A program made the translations under genes and the position numbers. From positions 389,362 to 453,361 of the forward strand of contig NMRA01000040.1 of NCBI GenBank assembly GCA_002633005.1: a stretch of DNA of 64,000 nt. The letters run 5' to 3'. The stretch comes from Phoronis australis (taxonomy: Eukaryota > Phoronida > Phoronidae). Under the pieces are notes generated by a model. The model was given only the letters and a program-made list of their open reading frames with translations, was not told where the DNA came from and did no database searches. Below are positions 11,606 through 23,649 of this stretch, one piece after another (the first letter of the stretch is position 1; every line of letters starts with the position of its first letter).

Positions 11606-11884
11606 ATGTTTATGGCAACACACAAGACCATGTGCATATGTGTCACATTTCAGAGAATTAATTGGCAAAAGTTGCATAACAAACCCATTCTAACAAACAG
11701 AAAGCTTCCATTTGTGCCAGATAGTCTCAGTACAAACCTATGGACAGATTCGGCAGTGATCGGGTCCGCTTCTGGACGTGACGTGATTCCGAAGATAGCC
11801 GAAGTTGGAAATTTTCTGTTCTCGAAATTTTGTGGGGAAGTGGGAGCGTGTTTTACTCGAATAATAGAAGAATATGGGGTATGA
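11606..11884 (+). CDS. hypothetical 92-residue ORF ending at a poly(A) signal
   Basis: The frame starts at ATG 11606 and ends TGA, with AATAAA overlapping directly after the stop (TGAAATAAA). The second half has protein-like composition (GSASGRDVIPKIAEVGNFLF, then FTRIIEEYGV). A CAG acceptor at about 11652 could make this a 3' terminal exon instead. It lies about 160 bases from the THAP ORF start and points away from it. Family not recognised. Confidence 0.28.
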   Translation: MFMATHKTMCICVTFQRINWQKLHNKPILTNRKLPFVPDSLSTNLWTDSAVIGSASGRDVIPKIAEVGNFLFSKFCGEVGACFTRIIEEYGV

Positions 11885-11889
11885 AATAA

Positions 11890-14650
11890 AAAGAAATGTG
11901 GTTCATAAGCAATCTTTATTAACAGTCAGCACATGTGTATACATATTAACTACAACTAAATAGCTGTGAATCGACCTCTTTAAACTGCCAAGGCAGGGCT
12001 GTACGTCATTTTACATACTGGGGAAGCAAAGCAAACTGTTTTTATTGAAACATTTTTATGTCAACTTACTCAAACTGACTGAACTAATGAATATTTAATG
12101 AGATAAACAAGATTAAAGCTTGCAAATGGAAACAACAACCAAGTACTGAGTAGAGTTCAGTAGCTTCTCGCGGCCAAACCCACGTGTTCTCATTTAAAAT
12201 ACAGGACAATATCTCACGTAATCTCGCGAAGTCTTGCTTTTTAGCGAGGTCCCAGCTTAGGTTTAACCGTTACGGAACTTTACCTGTTTTCATCAGGTTA
12301 GCTGTTTTTAAGCAAATGAGGTTCCATTAGAGTATCCGTTGTAACATAGTTACGTTTCATTTCCGATTGTGGGTCTCGACTGGTATTCGAAGACAACTTC
12401 TTTTTAACCACCTATTATATTACTGGGACTGCAGGAGCACCGCGGTGTTGTGATACAAATCCTGGCCAAGAATGGTTTGCCATTCGGCATGCGGTGACAG
12501 TTTGCCAATCTGTAGAATATGTAATTCTGGGTGAAGCATTTGCCGCCTTTATTTCCTAGACTGCACGCAAGCCTACAAATAAATGACAGAACCAGTGCAT
12601 CAGTATCAGAACTTGTTTGTGTGTCACACTAATATGATTTTGCCTTTTTCTGAAGTACAAGGTATATACTTGAACTAGTGTAATGGAGTCGAACTTTTCA
12701 AGGTTAACACCATAGGTTTGTGACTTAAAACAAGTCCGAAATTTGGTGTTACGCTTCACATAACTATTTCTGAAAAATAGTTAAATGTCACTTGACCAAA
12801 AGTTCAGTTTCTGAAAATATATGCATTACCGTAGTTACTAAGATAATTGCTATAAATTATTTCTAGCCTGTCATTCACACAAGATTTCTTGGCAAATCTT
12901 CCTGTGTTAAGTCTTATGTGACTTTCCTGGCGCACACAGACTCCATATTCCACACATAGCAGCCAGCTACATGTACCTGATTGAAACACGATGCTTTCAC
13001 AGTTAAACATTAGTCAGCCACATGTTTTAATTAACCAATGGGGAAAGTTGTCTAACTACCCAATGACAAAAGTTCTCGTTCCTGGACCATGCTCCCGAAT
13101 TCAGGTGAACGCACCTAGTTTTTGAAGCTTACTTGGCGGTGGCCTTCCACCCCCCCCCCTGAGAGAGGAATACCAAATACCCATGCTCTCCCACAACTGC
13201 TCTTTAGTTTCAGGTAGTCTGTGCACACGACAACATAGGTTATGAATTCCTGTGTTCCCAGTGAATTTTCGGTAATTGTGTATAATTCGCTCCTACGTCG
13301 ATCCAAAAACAACTCCCAAATAGTCTCCTATACGCCCAGACCGTGCCAGGGGTATCGATAACGGGTATGGACGAAAGAAGCCAACGATTCCGCATTCATC
13401 TGTTTCTCGCCTTCCTATGGCAATAGTTGGCTACGGTTGTGATGTCTACCGTCTCTCTAGTAGTACACGATTACGTGGAAAATGTCCAGTCACTTACTAC
13501 CACCATAGGCGAACAGCGCCTAATTACTATCCGGAGATTGGAATATAGGATTCTCGCGTAAGAAGGCAGATCTGCCGCTTGAACTAGAGAGGGACAGCAA
13601 GAAGGAAGAACACACATTTAAGGAACGATCACGTGTGAAATTTTTTAGACGATAGACTTGACATCCAATCTGCCTGCTGACCGGACAGTATGCGAACACT
13701 GTTTCAGACCAAACTAGTTTTAACTTGTGATTTCTGAAGAACCAACAGCTTGTTATTGCTTGAAGCCAAGCCGACCCTTGCCAGAGAGGTATCCCTGATG
13801 GAGCGGAGTCTCTGCCTTGTAGGAACGCCTTAATATAATTCTATGACTATTACAATTTACTACATATAACTAACGTCTAGTTAATTCGGTTTTTCCCCAC
13901 TGCAAGCTGACTCGATGAATAATTGGGGCTCCGAAACATTAAACCGAATAAAATCTGCATTCCGTCGAAGAACGTAAATTTTGATTTAGAACCTTTAAAA
14001 ATAAAATAAAGTTGTTTTCAACTTGTTCCTTACTCCGATGAGAAATGATTTTCATTTTCAAATGTGTGACAAATCATTATTACTCGGGACCAACCTCGGA
14101 AAGTTACACGCCGTGGTAAGTCACTTTGTAGGACCGGGTCTCATGCAATAGCGAAACGATAGTTCTTTCCAAGCACAGACATAACACCACGTTTGACAAA
14201 GGAACACTTTGAGGCCAATTTTATATTGTTAATTACATCAGTTTTTGGCCATAATAGGATCAAAAAACGATTGTCCTTTTGATCCAATTTTATATTGACA
14301 AGTGGTTTAAATCAAAATTTACTTTTTGTGACTCAGATGTCGCTTTTCGGCTAATAAGCACCTCAATCATTTTCGTCACGGCACGTAGTTATCTATCGAA
14401 AGTTCTTAAACAGTAACAATAACATTTGGATTAACTGGACACTATCGGCGAGAAATCTGATTTTTTAGGGGGATCGGCAACTACCGCGGTTGCAGTTTAT
14501 CTCTCTGCTAGCATAGCTAACTTAACCTTACTTGATAAATGGTAGAGTTTTTAAGCGTCCACATCTGGCAAAGTCACCGACGTTGGCAAATAATGGCAAT
14601 TTGTAATAAAATCACAAAACCCAACTGATTTGTTGTTTTAATGCTCCAAT
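11890..14650. other. no gene recognised
   Basis: AT-rich sequence with short open frames only. A run of nine or more C at about 13149-13159 is a simple-sequence feature. No repeat family or coding exon could be supported. Confidence 0.45.
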
Positions 14651-15035
14651 CAAAGCGAGGCTCACTGCGATAAACAACGCGGAAGTTGACAATACGTGAG
14701 TTAAATGGCTGGTCTTTCCGAGTCCAACCTGGTTATTAAATCTTAAAAATGTGTCAATAAATAACCACAGAGACGTAGAAAAATACATTTGAGAACAAGT
14801 TCCGCATGCACCAAAGAAATGTCTGACGAAAGAATATCAGTTTTTTTCGTAAAACTACGTTCGAAACATAAGTAAATATGACCAAATTGCGACGATCGTG
14901 TTACGGATTTGGTATATGCTAAATACAGGTTGCGTTTCTTCTTATAAGTACATTGATAAAAATGCTTTCTACGTGAATCAGGTCATCTGCTTGTATTTTT
15001 GACGAGTTGAAGATATGTTTGACAGTGGTGGCTCA
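14651..15035. repeat. direct duplication A, copy 1 (other copy 18174-18556)
   Basis: It shares long stretches with 18174-18556, including AGTCCAACCTGGTTATTAAA, ACCACAGAGACGTAG and ATAAAAATGCTTTCTAC, with scattered substitutions and small indels. At 18.2-19.05 kb this block runs straight into block B, whereas here about 110 bases separate them. That makes the 18-kb copy the continuous version of an ~880-bp unit. Confidence 0.75.
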
Positions 15036-15143
15036 TCGCATTTTGCTGTCATGTGAAAGTCACATCTAGTTAAATTTGTTAATCAACTTCACGGCACAGC
15101 CTAGGCCTATGACCTGGTAGGGAGGTAGGGACTACGGGACTAA

Positions 15144-15558
15144 GAGTTGATCTGTCATTGATCTTCAAGAATGATTGATGTTCTTAAAAATTATTTTCTA
15201 TTAAAAAACAGGCTGGTATTTGAAGCTAAAAATTACTTGACCATCAATTCTGCTTTCTTGGTTTTTATAATTCTCACATCTATGTCATGTGTCAGGTTTC
15301 AAATATCAATCTGGACACGGTGAATTTTTGAAATTAAAACACCTATTTCGTTCGTCCAAAGCATAACCCGAAAAATAACCCATCTCGTTTTAGAGCTTAA
15401 TTTCAATTAACTGGGTAGAGCAAGCATAGTTATCATATTCCCTCAGGGGCTTCGGTTTTTTAATGTTTATTATGACGATTCAGTACAATAAATATACATA
15501 CCCGGAAAGCGTCAAGAGGCATTGTACCTGGGTTAAATAAATACAAAGAAATCTATAT
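15144..15558. repeat. direct duplication B, copy 1 (ends at a single N)
   Basis: Near-identical to 15560-15975; the only differences I see are a few single bases and small length changes. The copy ends exactly at the single N at 15559, so it may be an unmerged contig end rather than true genomic sequence. Related older sequence lies at 18556-18960. Confidence 0.85.
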
Positions 15559-15559
15559 N

Positions 15560-15975
15560 GAGTTGATCTGTCATTGATCTTCAAGAATGATTGATGTTCT
15601 TAAAAATTATTTTCTATTAAAAAACAGGCTGGTATTTGAAGCTAAAAATTACTTGACCATCAATTCTGCTTTCTTGGTTTTTATAATTCTCACATCTATG
15701 TCATGTGTCAGGTTTCAAATATCAATCTGGACACGGTGAATTTTTGAAATTAAAACACCTAGTTCGTTCGTCCAAAGCATAACCCGAAAAATAACCCATC
15801 TCGTTTTAGAGCTTAATTTCAATTAACTGGGTAGAGCAAGCATAGTTATCATATTCCCTCAGGGGCTTCGGTTTTTTATGTTTATTATGACGATTCAGTA
15901 CAATAAATACATATATACCCAGAAAGCGTCAAGAGGCATTGTACCTGGGTTAAATAAATACAAAGAAATCTATAT
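15560..15975. repeat. direct duplication B, copy 2
   Basis: It restarts with GAGTTGATCTGTCATTG immediately after the N and follows copy 1 base for base over most of its length. It then continues into unique sequence resembling 18940-19055 (CCTTCATCCGAGGGGAAAGG compared with the equivalent there). Confidence 0.85.
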
Positions 15976-16761
15976 ACAATTATTATACATAAATACACAA
16001 AAACTCCTTCATCCGAGGGGAAAGGTGGCTGTGCCTTCTGAGAGGGGAATTTTTTCGCCGCGTGAGGGGGTAATTCTACCTCCCGATCACCATCAATAGC
16101 AATCCCGCCCTGTGGCAAGCTCTCATAGGCTCTGTCTCAAGAAGCATTTTGTGCTCTTTCAAATTGTGACCTGTGTGGGTTACAAGTGATTTGAACTTCG
16201 AGAGAAAATTTTCAATTACTTTAGGGGAGTTTTTAGGCCTCGTGAGGGGAATTTCGCGTGATTTTTTAATATTTTTGAGACGGGAATAGGACCGATATTC
16301 TGCCCAAAATCGAGGGATTGAGGGCCCTGTCCTTTTTGGAAAGAAATACATCATGTTCCAACCCGTAGTCATGAAAACACAGCACGGCTTTCCGATGGTT
16401 CACCGGTCGTTGCTATGATCATCGGCAACTTTCGAAAACATTCCCAGAAATATTTTCCTTCTTCGCTTCATGTAGCAACGACCCAACGGTTCAGAATCTC
16501 AACGTCTTTAGGCATTGTAAAAAACGGAACGCGGAACACACAAATGCCGATTAGCCATTTAAAGGAGCTATCGTAGTGATCCTAGTTTGGAGCGCCCTTC
16601 CTGTCTCTTGAATTAGGCGTATAAGCTAGCTTTTTGGTGCAGGGTTTGTGAAGCGCTGCTTTGGAACGTGAGCCTTTATCGTATACCCGTCGTTCATAAT
16701 GCCGATCTGATTTTTGTGATATGAAATTTCAAAAACAAGTGAAAATTTGATAGTTACTTAC

Positions 16762-17133
16762 CCATTATTTCTGCAAATGTGACTTGTGACTGGTTGGAAC
16801 ATTTGACAAAGATAAACATTTCCTTTCACGATGCGAGTGGTCCTGGAAAACGTCGGACAAGTCCCAGGCTTGGGCGTCTCTCGTTCATCAAGATCGGAAA
16901 CATCCAGGGAACGAACTAACTGATCTGATTCGTCTTCTTCTTCACTTGCATCTTTTGCAGAACGAGCGTCAAAGTCTGCCTGCTCGTCGATTTCGTTCTC
17001 TTCCACCAAATGGACGTCAAGATCTGTCTCATCAGAATCGCCGTTTGGGGTGTCGTAGTTTTCGAATTCCTCTGTTTGGACCAACCTCACGACACAGCAG
17101 AGCAGAGCGCAGAGAAAGAGCTTTAAGTATAGT
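16762..17133 (-). CDS. exon of a possible secreted acidic protein with a cysteine-bearing end
   Basis: A minus-strand frame open from about 17174 reads a strongly hydrophobic segment (LKLFLCALLCCVVRL) resembling a signal peptide. An Asp/Glu-rich propeptide-like stretch of about 60 residues follows, then a basic/cysteine segment starting KPGTCPTFSRTTRIVKG with two further cysteines. It ends in phase 2 at a consensus donor (AATGG|GTAAGT). No ATG occurs in the frame between the upstream stop and the hydrophobic segment, so the start Met should be in an upstream exon; CCAG ending at 17134 is a candidate acceptor, with a TACTAAT branch-like motif just before it. The signal-propeptide-Cys layout is typical of secreted peptides. 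I could not assign a family. Confidence 0.45.
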
Positions 17134-17179
17134 ATATCGCTGGCATTAGTAACCAAAATATTGCACCAAATATATCAGT

Positions 17180-18003
17180 TGATAGTTGTCTGAGAGCAGG
17201 TCATTTCTAATCCTCCTCACCAGTTTGTACAAGAAAAACTGAAACACGAGGACTGGCGTCAAGGCGATGAATTTATTAGTGCCTGTTTTGCCAAGTTACG
17301 CAAACGGTGCGCAAAAGGTACCCACTCATCCAAGGCTCTACCGCAAACAGGCGGCGCTTTGCACTAATCATTTGCTTTTTTGCTTTATCGCTACATGGGC
17401 GGCGCAGCACTGAAAAAGTGGGGGGATGGCTAAAGGGGTGTTTTTTTCAGGGTAGACCGTTCAAAAGCCTCGGTCGGTATGTTTTCGAGTTTTTTTTGTC
17501 GCAACACAGCAGTCTCAAAAAAGTCGGAAAATTAATTTTAATTCATTTGACTTAAAAGTCAAAATGTTTAGTTCATTGTGTCCACTCGACGAATTTTCCA
17601 AAAGACCTGATAAATGGAAACGTATCAATATAATATGACAGGGGTTCACTCATATTGACTAGGTGCCCGCGGGCGTTTTTGTAATAACTGTGGGTAGGCA
17701 GTACTTTTTCAACAAGTTTTGTAAAGCCCGCACGAGGTCCAATAGGCCCCTAAATTTCCATTTCGTCCTGCAAAAGGTTTACTGCATTTGCCTCAACCCC
17801 AACTGGTGCACTGGCCGACTTTCTACAGAAAGATCCCCCCACAAAAAGGTGAATCAGCAGAACTGGCACCTGCAATAAGAGTGCCAGCATCTCGGCAATT
17901 TTTCACAATTTAACACACATGGAAAATACGATTCTTATAAGGTATTATGAACACTACAATCTAAATCACATTAAAATACTCTAGGAACGAATGAATAACA
18001 CGT
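17180..18003. other. no gene recognised
   Basis: Intergenic-looking sequence with no splice-supported frame or repeat family identified. Confidence 0.4.
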
Positions 18004-18051
18004 AGTCCTGAAAAGGACTGTTGGGTTAGTCCTGAAAAGGACTGTTGGATT
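18004..18051. repeat. 24-bp tandem duplication containing a small hairpin
   Basis: Two adjacent copies of AGTCCTGAAAAGGACTGTTG plus four bases. Within each, AGTCCT and AGGACT can pair across a GAAA-type loop. The function is unknown; replication slippage around a hairpin is the simplest explanation. Confidence 0.8.
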
Positions 18052-18173
18052 GAGTCAAGATTATACACAAAATTCACAAAAATCGCAACAAGTCTATCAA
18101 CGTCGAACAGGCTGACGGTTTGCTTGTCTGATTACCCGATATACATCTAATTCACGCGGAGGATATTAAAATT

Positions 18174-19055
18174 CAAAGCGAGGCTTGCTGCGATAAAGAA
18201 AGCGGAAGCTGACATTGCGCGAGTTAAGTAGTTGGTCTTTTGAGTCCAACCTGGTTATTAAATCTTAAAAATGTGTCAACAATTAACCACAGAGACGTAG
18301 GGAAATACATTATAGAACAAGCCAACTCACCAAAGAGTTGTCAGACGAAAGGGTATAAGTTTTTTCGTAAAACTACGTTTGAAACATGAAAAGCAAATAT
18401 GACCAAAATTTGACGATCGTCTTACAGATTAGGTATACGCTGAATACAGGTTACGTTTTTTTTTTTGTAAATTGTTGATAAAAATGCTTTCTACACGAAC
18501 CAAGTTATGTGCTCGTATCTATGACGAGTTGAAGATAGGTTTGACAGTGGTGACAGTTGATCCGTCATTGATCTGCAAGAATGATTCATGTTCTTAAAAT
18601 TATTTTCTATTAAAAAAACAAGCTGATGGTTGAAGCTAAAAATTATTTGACAAATCAATTCTGCTTTATTGGTTTCTATAGTTCTTACACCTATGTCATG
18701 TGTCAGGTTTCAAATATCAATGGGGGCAAGGTGAATATTAAAATTGAAGCACCTAGTTCGTTCGTTCAAAGCATAACTTTAAAAAAATAACCCATCTCGT
18801 CTTAGAGCTTAATTTCAATTAACTGGGTAGAGCAAGTCTCAGGGGCCTCATTTTTTAATCTTTACTACGAAATATTCAGTACAATAAATGTACCCAGAAA
18901 GCGCCAAGAGGCATTGTATATGGATTAAGTAGATACAAAGAAATCAATTATTATACACAAATATATCAATTAAAAAAAAACTCGTTCATCTGAGGGGAAG
19001 GTGCCTGTGCCTTGTGCCTTAGGGGAACTTTTTCGCCGAGTGCCGGAGGGGGTTT
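18174..19055. repeat. duplication A+B, continuous copy
   Basis: This corresponds to 14651-15035 followed directly by 15144-15558/15560-16075. Compared with those it shows many substitutions and indels, so it is an older duplication than the near-identical 15-kb pair. No coding frame is conserved between the copies. Confidence 0.7.
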
Positions 19056-20120
19056 CACACAGAAACGTGGACACACCGATATGTTCGTGTTACTGTAGCT
19101 CTAGGACTACAGTGGAACGAGGATGATTTGACCACTGTACAACTTTCAGTGGACTCTGAGCACGAAATAAGAAAAACAATCATCGTCCGCATCATTTCAT
19201 TTAAGTGAACTCGCACACTTATTAAGCATTTTAGAAACAAAAATGAGAGAATCAAATCAGTTGAATTTTGTTGGAAATAAAGCAAATCCCGCTTTACAGC
19301 ATCATTTTTGAAACACCGAAGTTGCAATCTGTGAAAAGAACATGTTGAAATAATTTTTTCCTTGAAAAGAATTTGTTGACAATTTATAACACCTTTAACA
19401 CGAAAAAGTGTCGAAGGTGACTGTTTTTTCTTTTTTAATTATTAACATTGTACAGCCACCTTAAAACAGAAACAAACAATACATTTTCTAAGCCAAAAAT
19501 GGAACTGAAATTTACAACACATTAAACATGTCTGACAGAATATGAGTATATTATCACGAATATAATTTGTCAAAGAATGGCCGCAAACTGTTTTAGTACA
19601 GTTGAATTTCACAGCCCTCGAGGAAAGTTTACACTGATCTGCTTATCTTTAAACAACGAGAACTACAAGTCATAACTATTAGTACCATTACACACCACGT
19701 AATTTTTAACTCGAAAAGACGTGAATAACGAACACCAAACGAATGCAGCATTGCAATTACTGTTTGTTGGCGTATTGATAAAAATCGTCCTTTTTGAAAT
19801 GAAAATTTTTAAGAGAAAACCATGGAGGATAATTCTTAATCAGATAGCAAAGGACTTTCATGATGATCTGTAATTTAGATTTCTTTGATGACACTGACTT
19901 AGGAAAAACACTAACACAGTCTCAAGTTCCTTACCGATTTCATCTCACTAGAGGAAGTATCTGGCCTGTTAGTCGATAGAGACAGTTTGCTAATCGATAG
20001 CAAACTGGTTGACATGAGACCACACGTACCAATTTATAGAGGTGTACCATTACGGTCCACCTATTTTCGCATAAGTAACGAAAAACATTAATGTCTTTCG
20101 CCACTTGTTAGATGTTTATA
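19056..20120. other. no gene recognised
   Basis: AT-rich sequence without a supported gene or repeat. Confidence 0.45.
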
Positions 20121-20129
20121 TTACTCATT

Positions 20130-22237
20130 ACTCTGCGCGTGCAAGCGCAGAGTACTGTTGTTTCTGGGTTTTCTTCAATTTTATTCTTATTCTTATTCTT
20201 ATTCTTATTCTTCTCCCGACCAACTTTGAGGCTTAATAACTCCAAATTGGGCGCAGCTACGTTCTTTAAATTCAGCATATCATTTTGACAGTACATAAAT
20301 TTTGATTCGTTATATAATCATATTCCATTTTGCACCGGAAGAGGTCATTTAGTGGAAAGGTCATATAATTTTCAAAATGCTACTTCTTTATTTTAAAAGC
20401 TATTCTTTTCAAATTCGGTACACAGGTATACGTCAATAAGGCAATTTAAAAAATTACTTTTCTAAGTAATCGGATCATCCAATCAGGTTAAACAGGTCAA
20501 AGGTCATTAGGTGCCAACTAAAATTTTGAGCTAGACACTTCAAATTCAGAGGTCTGTTTGGCACAGGTAACTCAATTCGGAATCCAAAGTTTCAGGTCAT
20601 TTACTGCAATCATGGGGTCGTTAGGTGCATTTTACTTCTGAAAATTTGACCTTTTCATTCACCAAGAATTCTGATGTGTCAACTGTTAGACAACTGTGAT
20701 TCTCGGCATTAAACACATTTTTCATGGGCTTTGCACTAATTCTCCTCAAGACGCTTATAATGCATCAGATAGGGTCAATTAGTGCAAAGGTCATCTAACG
20801 TTCAAAATGTTATATCTCACGTTTTTCAAGGAATTCTTTTCAGTTTCAGCACACTTGGGTAAGTCAGCATGCCAATTGAACACCCTACTTTACTACGCAA
20901 TAGGCTTAACCAATCAGAAAAAATAGGTCAAAGGTCATTGAGTGCAAACTAAAATTTTGAGCTAGACACTTCAAATTCACAAGTCTGATTGGTACGACTA
21001 CGTTTAATTCAATTTGAAATACGAAGTTTCAGGTCATTTAGTGCAACCATGGGATCGTTAGGTGCATTTTTCTTCTGAAAATTTGTCCTTTTCATTCACC
21101 AAGTATTCTGATGTGACAGCCGTTAGACAACTGTGATTCTCAGCATGAAATATACTTTTCACGGACTTAGCTGCAATAGTTCTACTAAAAAGGCTTGTAA
21201 CGCACTGGATAGGGTCAGTTAGTGCAAAGGTCATCTACTTTTGAAAATTATATTTCTTCTACATTTTTCAAGGAATTCTCTTCAATTCCAGCACATTGGT
21301 GTAAACCTACATGCCAATGAAATACCCTACTTTACTAAGCAATAGGGCCATCCAATCAGAGAAAATAGGTCAAAGGTCATTGAGTGCAAACTAAAATTTA
21401 GAGCTAGACACTTCAGATTCACAATTCTGATTGGTACGTCTAATTCAATTTGAAATACTAAGTTTCAGGTCATTTAGTGCAACCATAGAGGTCATTAGGT
21501 GCATTTTTCTTCTGAAAATTTGTCCTTTTCATTCACCATGTATTCCGATGTGTCAACCGTTGGACAACTGTGATTCTCAGCATTAAACATACTTTTCACG
21601 GGCTTTGCAATGATTCTCCTAAAGACGATTATAATGCACCGGATAGGGTCAATTAGTGCAAAGGTCATCTAACGTTCAAAATGTTATATCCCCTACATTT
21701 TTCAAGGAATTCTTTTCAAGTTCAGCACACTGGTGTAAGTCACCATGCCAATCGAACGTCCTACTTTACTATGCAATAGGCCTAACCAATCAGAGAAATA
21801 GGTCGAAGGTCATTGAGTGCAAACTAAAATTTTGAGCTAGAGACTTCAAAATTACATATCTGTTTAGTAAATGTGATTGAGTTTGAATTCTAAATTTTCA
21901 GGTCATTTGGTGCACCCATGCATTTTTCTTCTGAAAGTTTGACCAATTCATTCATGTTGTATTCTGAAGTGCTTAAAGTAAAATATCTGTGATTCTTAGC
22001 ATTAACCACACTTTAAATTGATTTTACAATTATTTCCTGATCAGGGTTCATAATGCACTGGGAGAGGTCAATTAGTGGAAAGGTCATCAAAATATTAACA
22101 TGTAATTTCTCCTACAATTTTAAAGAATTCCTTTTCATATTGGTAAACGGGTTGCTGTGAGTAACTTCCCATAAGAATTCCTCTAATACGCACGCGCAGA
22201 GTCCATTGTTGTCACGCCGTTACAATAATCTTTCTAG
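20130..22237 (+). mobile_element. Helitron/Helentron-like non-autonomous element with tandem-repeat core
   Basis: The 5' end has ACTCTGCGCGTGC at 20130-20142, inside a hairpin (CTCTGCGC / GCGCAGAG, 20131-20152). Its exact inverse, GCACGCGCAGAGT, lies at 22190-22202. After that come a short palindrome at 22209-22225 (one mismatch) and the terminal AATCTTTCTAG ending at 22237 with T following. Subterminal inverted repeats, a 3' hairpin about ten bases before CTRR and a flanking T are the hallmarks of Helitron/Helentron-derived elements. An ATTCTT-type microsatellite (20181-20213) lies near the 5' end. The core is about four and a half ~430-bp tandem units (unit marks at 20332, 20762, 21202, 21636, 22055). 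There is no Rep/helicase coding, so it is non-autonomous. The exact 5' terminus is not certain. Confidence 0.75.
20181..20213. repeat. TTATTC-type microsatellite inside the Helentron-like element
   Basis: Five to six copies of TTATTC. A shortened related tract (TTCTTCTTCTTATTC) recurs at 28181-28200, directly after the end of another copy of the element. Confidence 0.85.
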
Positions 22238-22719
22238 TTTTGTTTTTGTTATGCTAGCAGAGTTGTAAAACTTTTAATTCATAGAAACTGACTAACTTTT
22301 GATGAGACATTTCAGACAACAACAATAATCTGGTTTTTATTCAACAGAAATTACTTAGTTTTTGATTGTCCGACACCATATTTGGCGATGGCTTGGGTTA
22401 ACGATTTTATCTTGTGAATTGTTTTGGGATTATGAGTAGCATTTTGAGCAAGCTTTGGGTTATATATTTTGAACGAATTAGCCCACCTTCATTCTGTTCA
22501 GTATAAACATAATACATGTTTCTTGAGCTGCTATTGGTTTGCTACAGAGATATCGTAGAAACATTTCTTCATGTGAAGACCGCTTAGAACACTGGATCGC
22601 ATGATTAAGAGAAATGAAACTCGTCACACACAACAAATGTAACACGTCCCTCTGACACAGCGCCACCTATACTGAAAAGTGACCCTGAAAAGTGGCACAC
22701 ATCTGTGCACACAACGATG

Positions 22720-23195
22720 ACTTTCGGCTCTATGTTCCTGAGATGAGACGGAAGTGAGGATGCCGTGACGGCTGCTCGTAAAGAATGGGACTCAAATTCG
22801 GTTATGTAATGTGGTCCAGAAAGAGAACGTTCTCGCGTTAACTTCCGCCAAACTTTCAAATCAGACGTGCTTAAATACATAATCGGACGGAATTTTTTAA
22901 TCTGAGAATGATTTGACGAAATTTTTATCAAGTTGTGTTTTTGCGTGTTAAGTACGTCGCTGGAAATGAAAACAGCCCACTATTCTGAAGGTTCGATACT
23001 CCGAAAATATCTAAAATTTCGAACTCAGGCTTAATTTTTATACTTTTGCATACATAAGTTATTAGATGCGCTGAGTGGTGTACCTGTACCGAAAACAAAG
23101 TCCGGGTACTATTGAATTCATGCGCATACGAAATTGCCGCATATCTTACATGTACGAATACAGAAACTAAGTACGTTCTTGCATTTTTAAAAGGA
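22720..23195. repeat. dispersed repeat, copy 1 (other copy 30020-30615)
   Basis: It shares GAGATGAGACGGAA, ATGTGGTCCA, AAAGAGAAC, TTCTCGCGTTA, TTTCAAATCAG and later ACCGAAAACAA with 30020-30615, with many differences and indels. It lies just upstream of a reverse-transcriptase remnant and could be the non-coding part of the same retroelement, but that is inference. Confidence 0.6.
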
Positions 23196-23347
23196 TACCA
23201 AATGCGGGATTGGCCTATACACAGATACTAAAAATGGCTTTCCCATCCAGTTCTCTGAAACAAAATAGTACTCTGTAAGTATTGACAACCCTCAAAAGTT
23301 TGCTGAAAATTTTGAAAACTCCTTTCAAAGTTTGCTAAACAGCAAGC

Positions 23348-23620
23348 GTGACCTACGCTTTTTTGCGAATTACACGGCAACTGTGTGGAAAATCCACCCA
23401 CCAAGGACCATATTGTCCAAGCTCGATTTTAAACAACAGAACTGTGACACTGTGCGACAATAACAGTATTCCTGCAGATGAGCAAAATGGATTCCGTGGT
23501 GGTCGTTCATGTGTTAATCATTTGTATTGCTCGACAGTAATCGTTCGAACATCTCACGTCGTCTCAACTTTTGCGGCATTCGTTGACATGGGAAAAGCAT
23601 TTTTTGAGTTAGAAAGATAG
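23348..23620 (+). pseudogene. reverse-transcriptase fragment of a non-LTR retrotransposon
   Basis: The frame reads DEQNGFRGGRSCVNHLYCST, then FAAFVDMGKAF. This matches the non-LTR reverse-transcriptase block of a Q-x-GFR-x-x-RSC motif followed by a F-x-x-F-D-x-x-KAF-D motif; the first catalytic Asp is in VDMGKAF. Only this block survives. The YADD block, endonuclease and 3' part are not found nearby, and the frame ends at a stop soon after. It is a dead fragment. Confidence 0.7.
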
Positions 23621-23649
23621 GATTTATTACCCCCAAAAACGTTAAGTTA

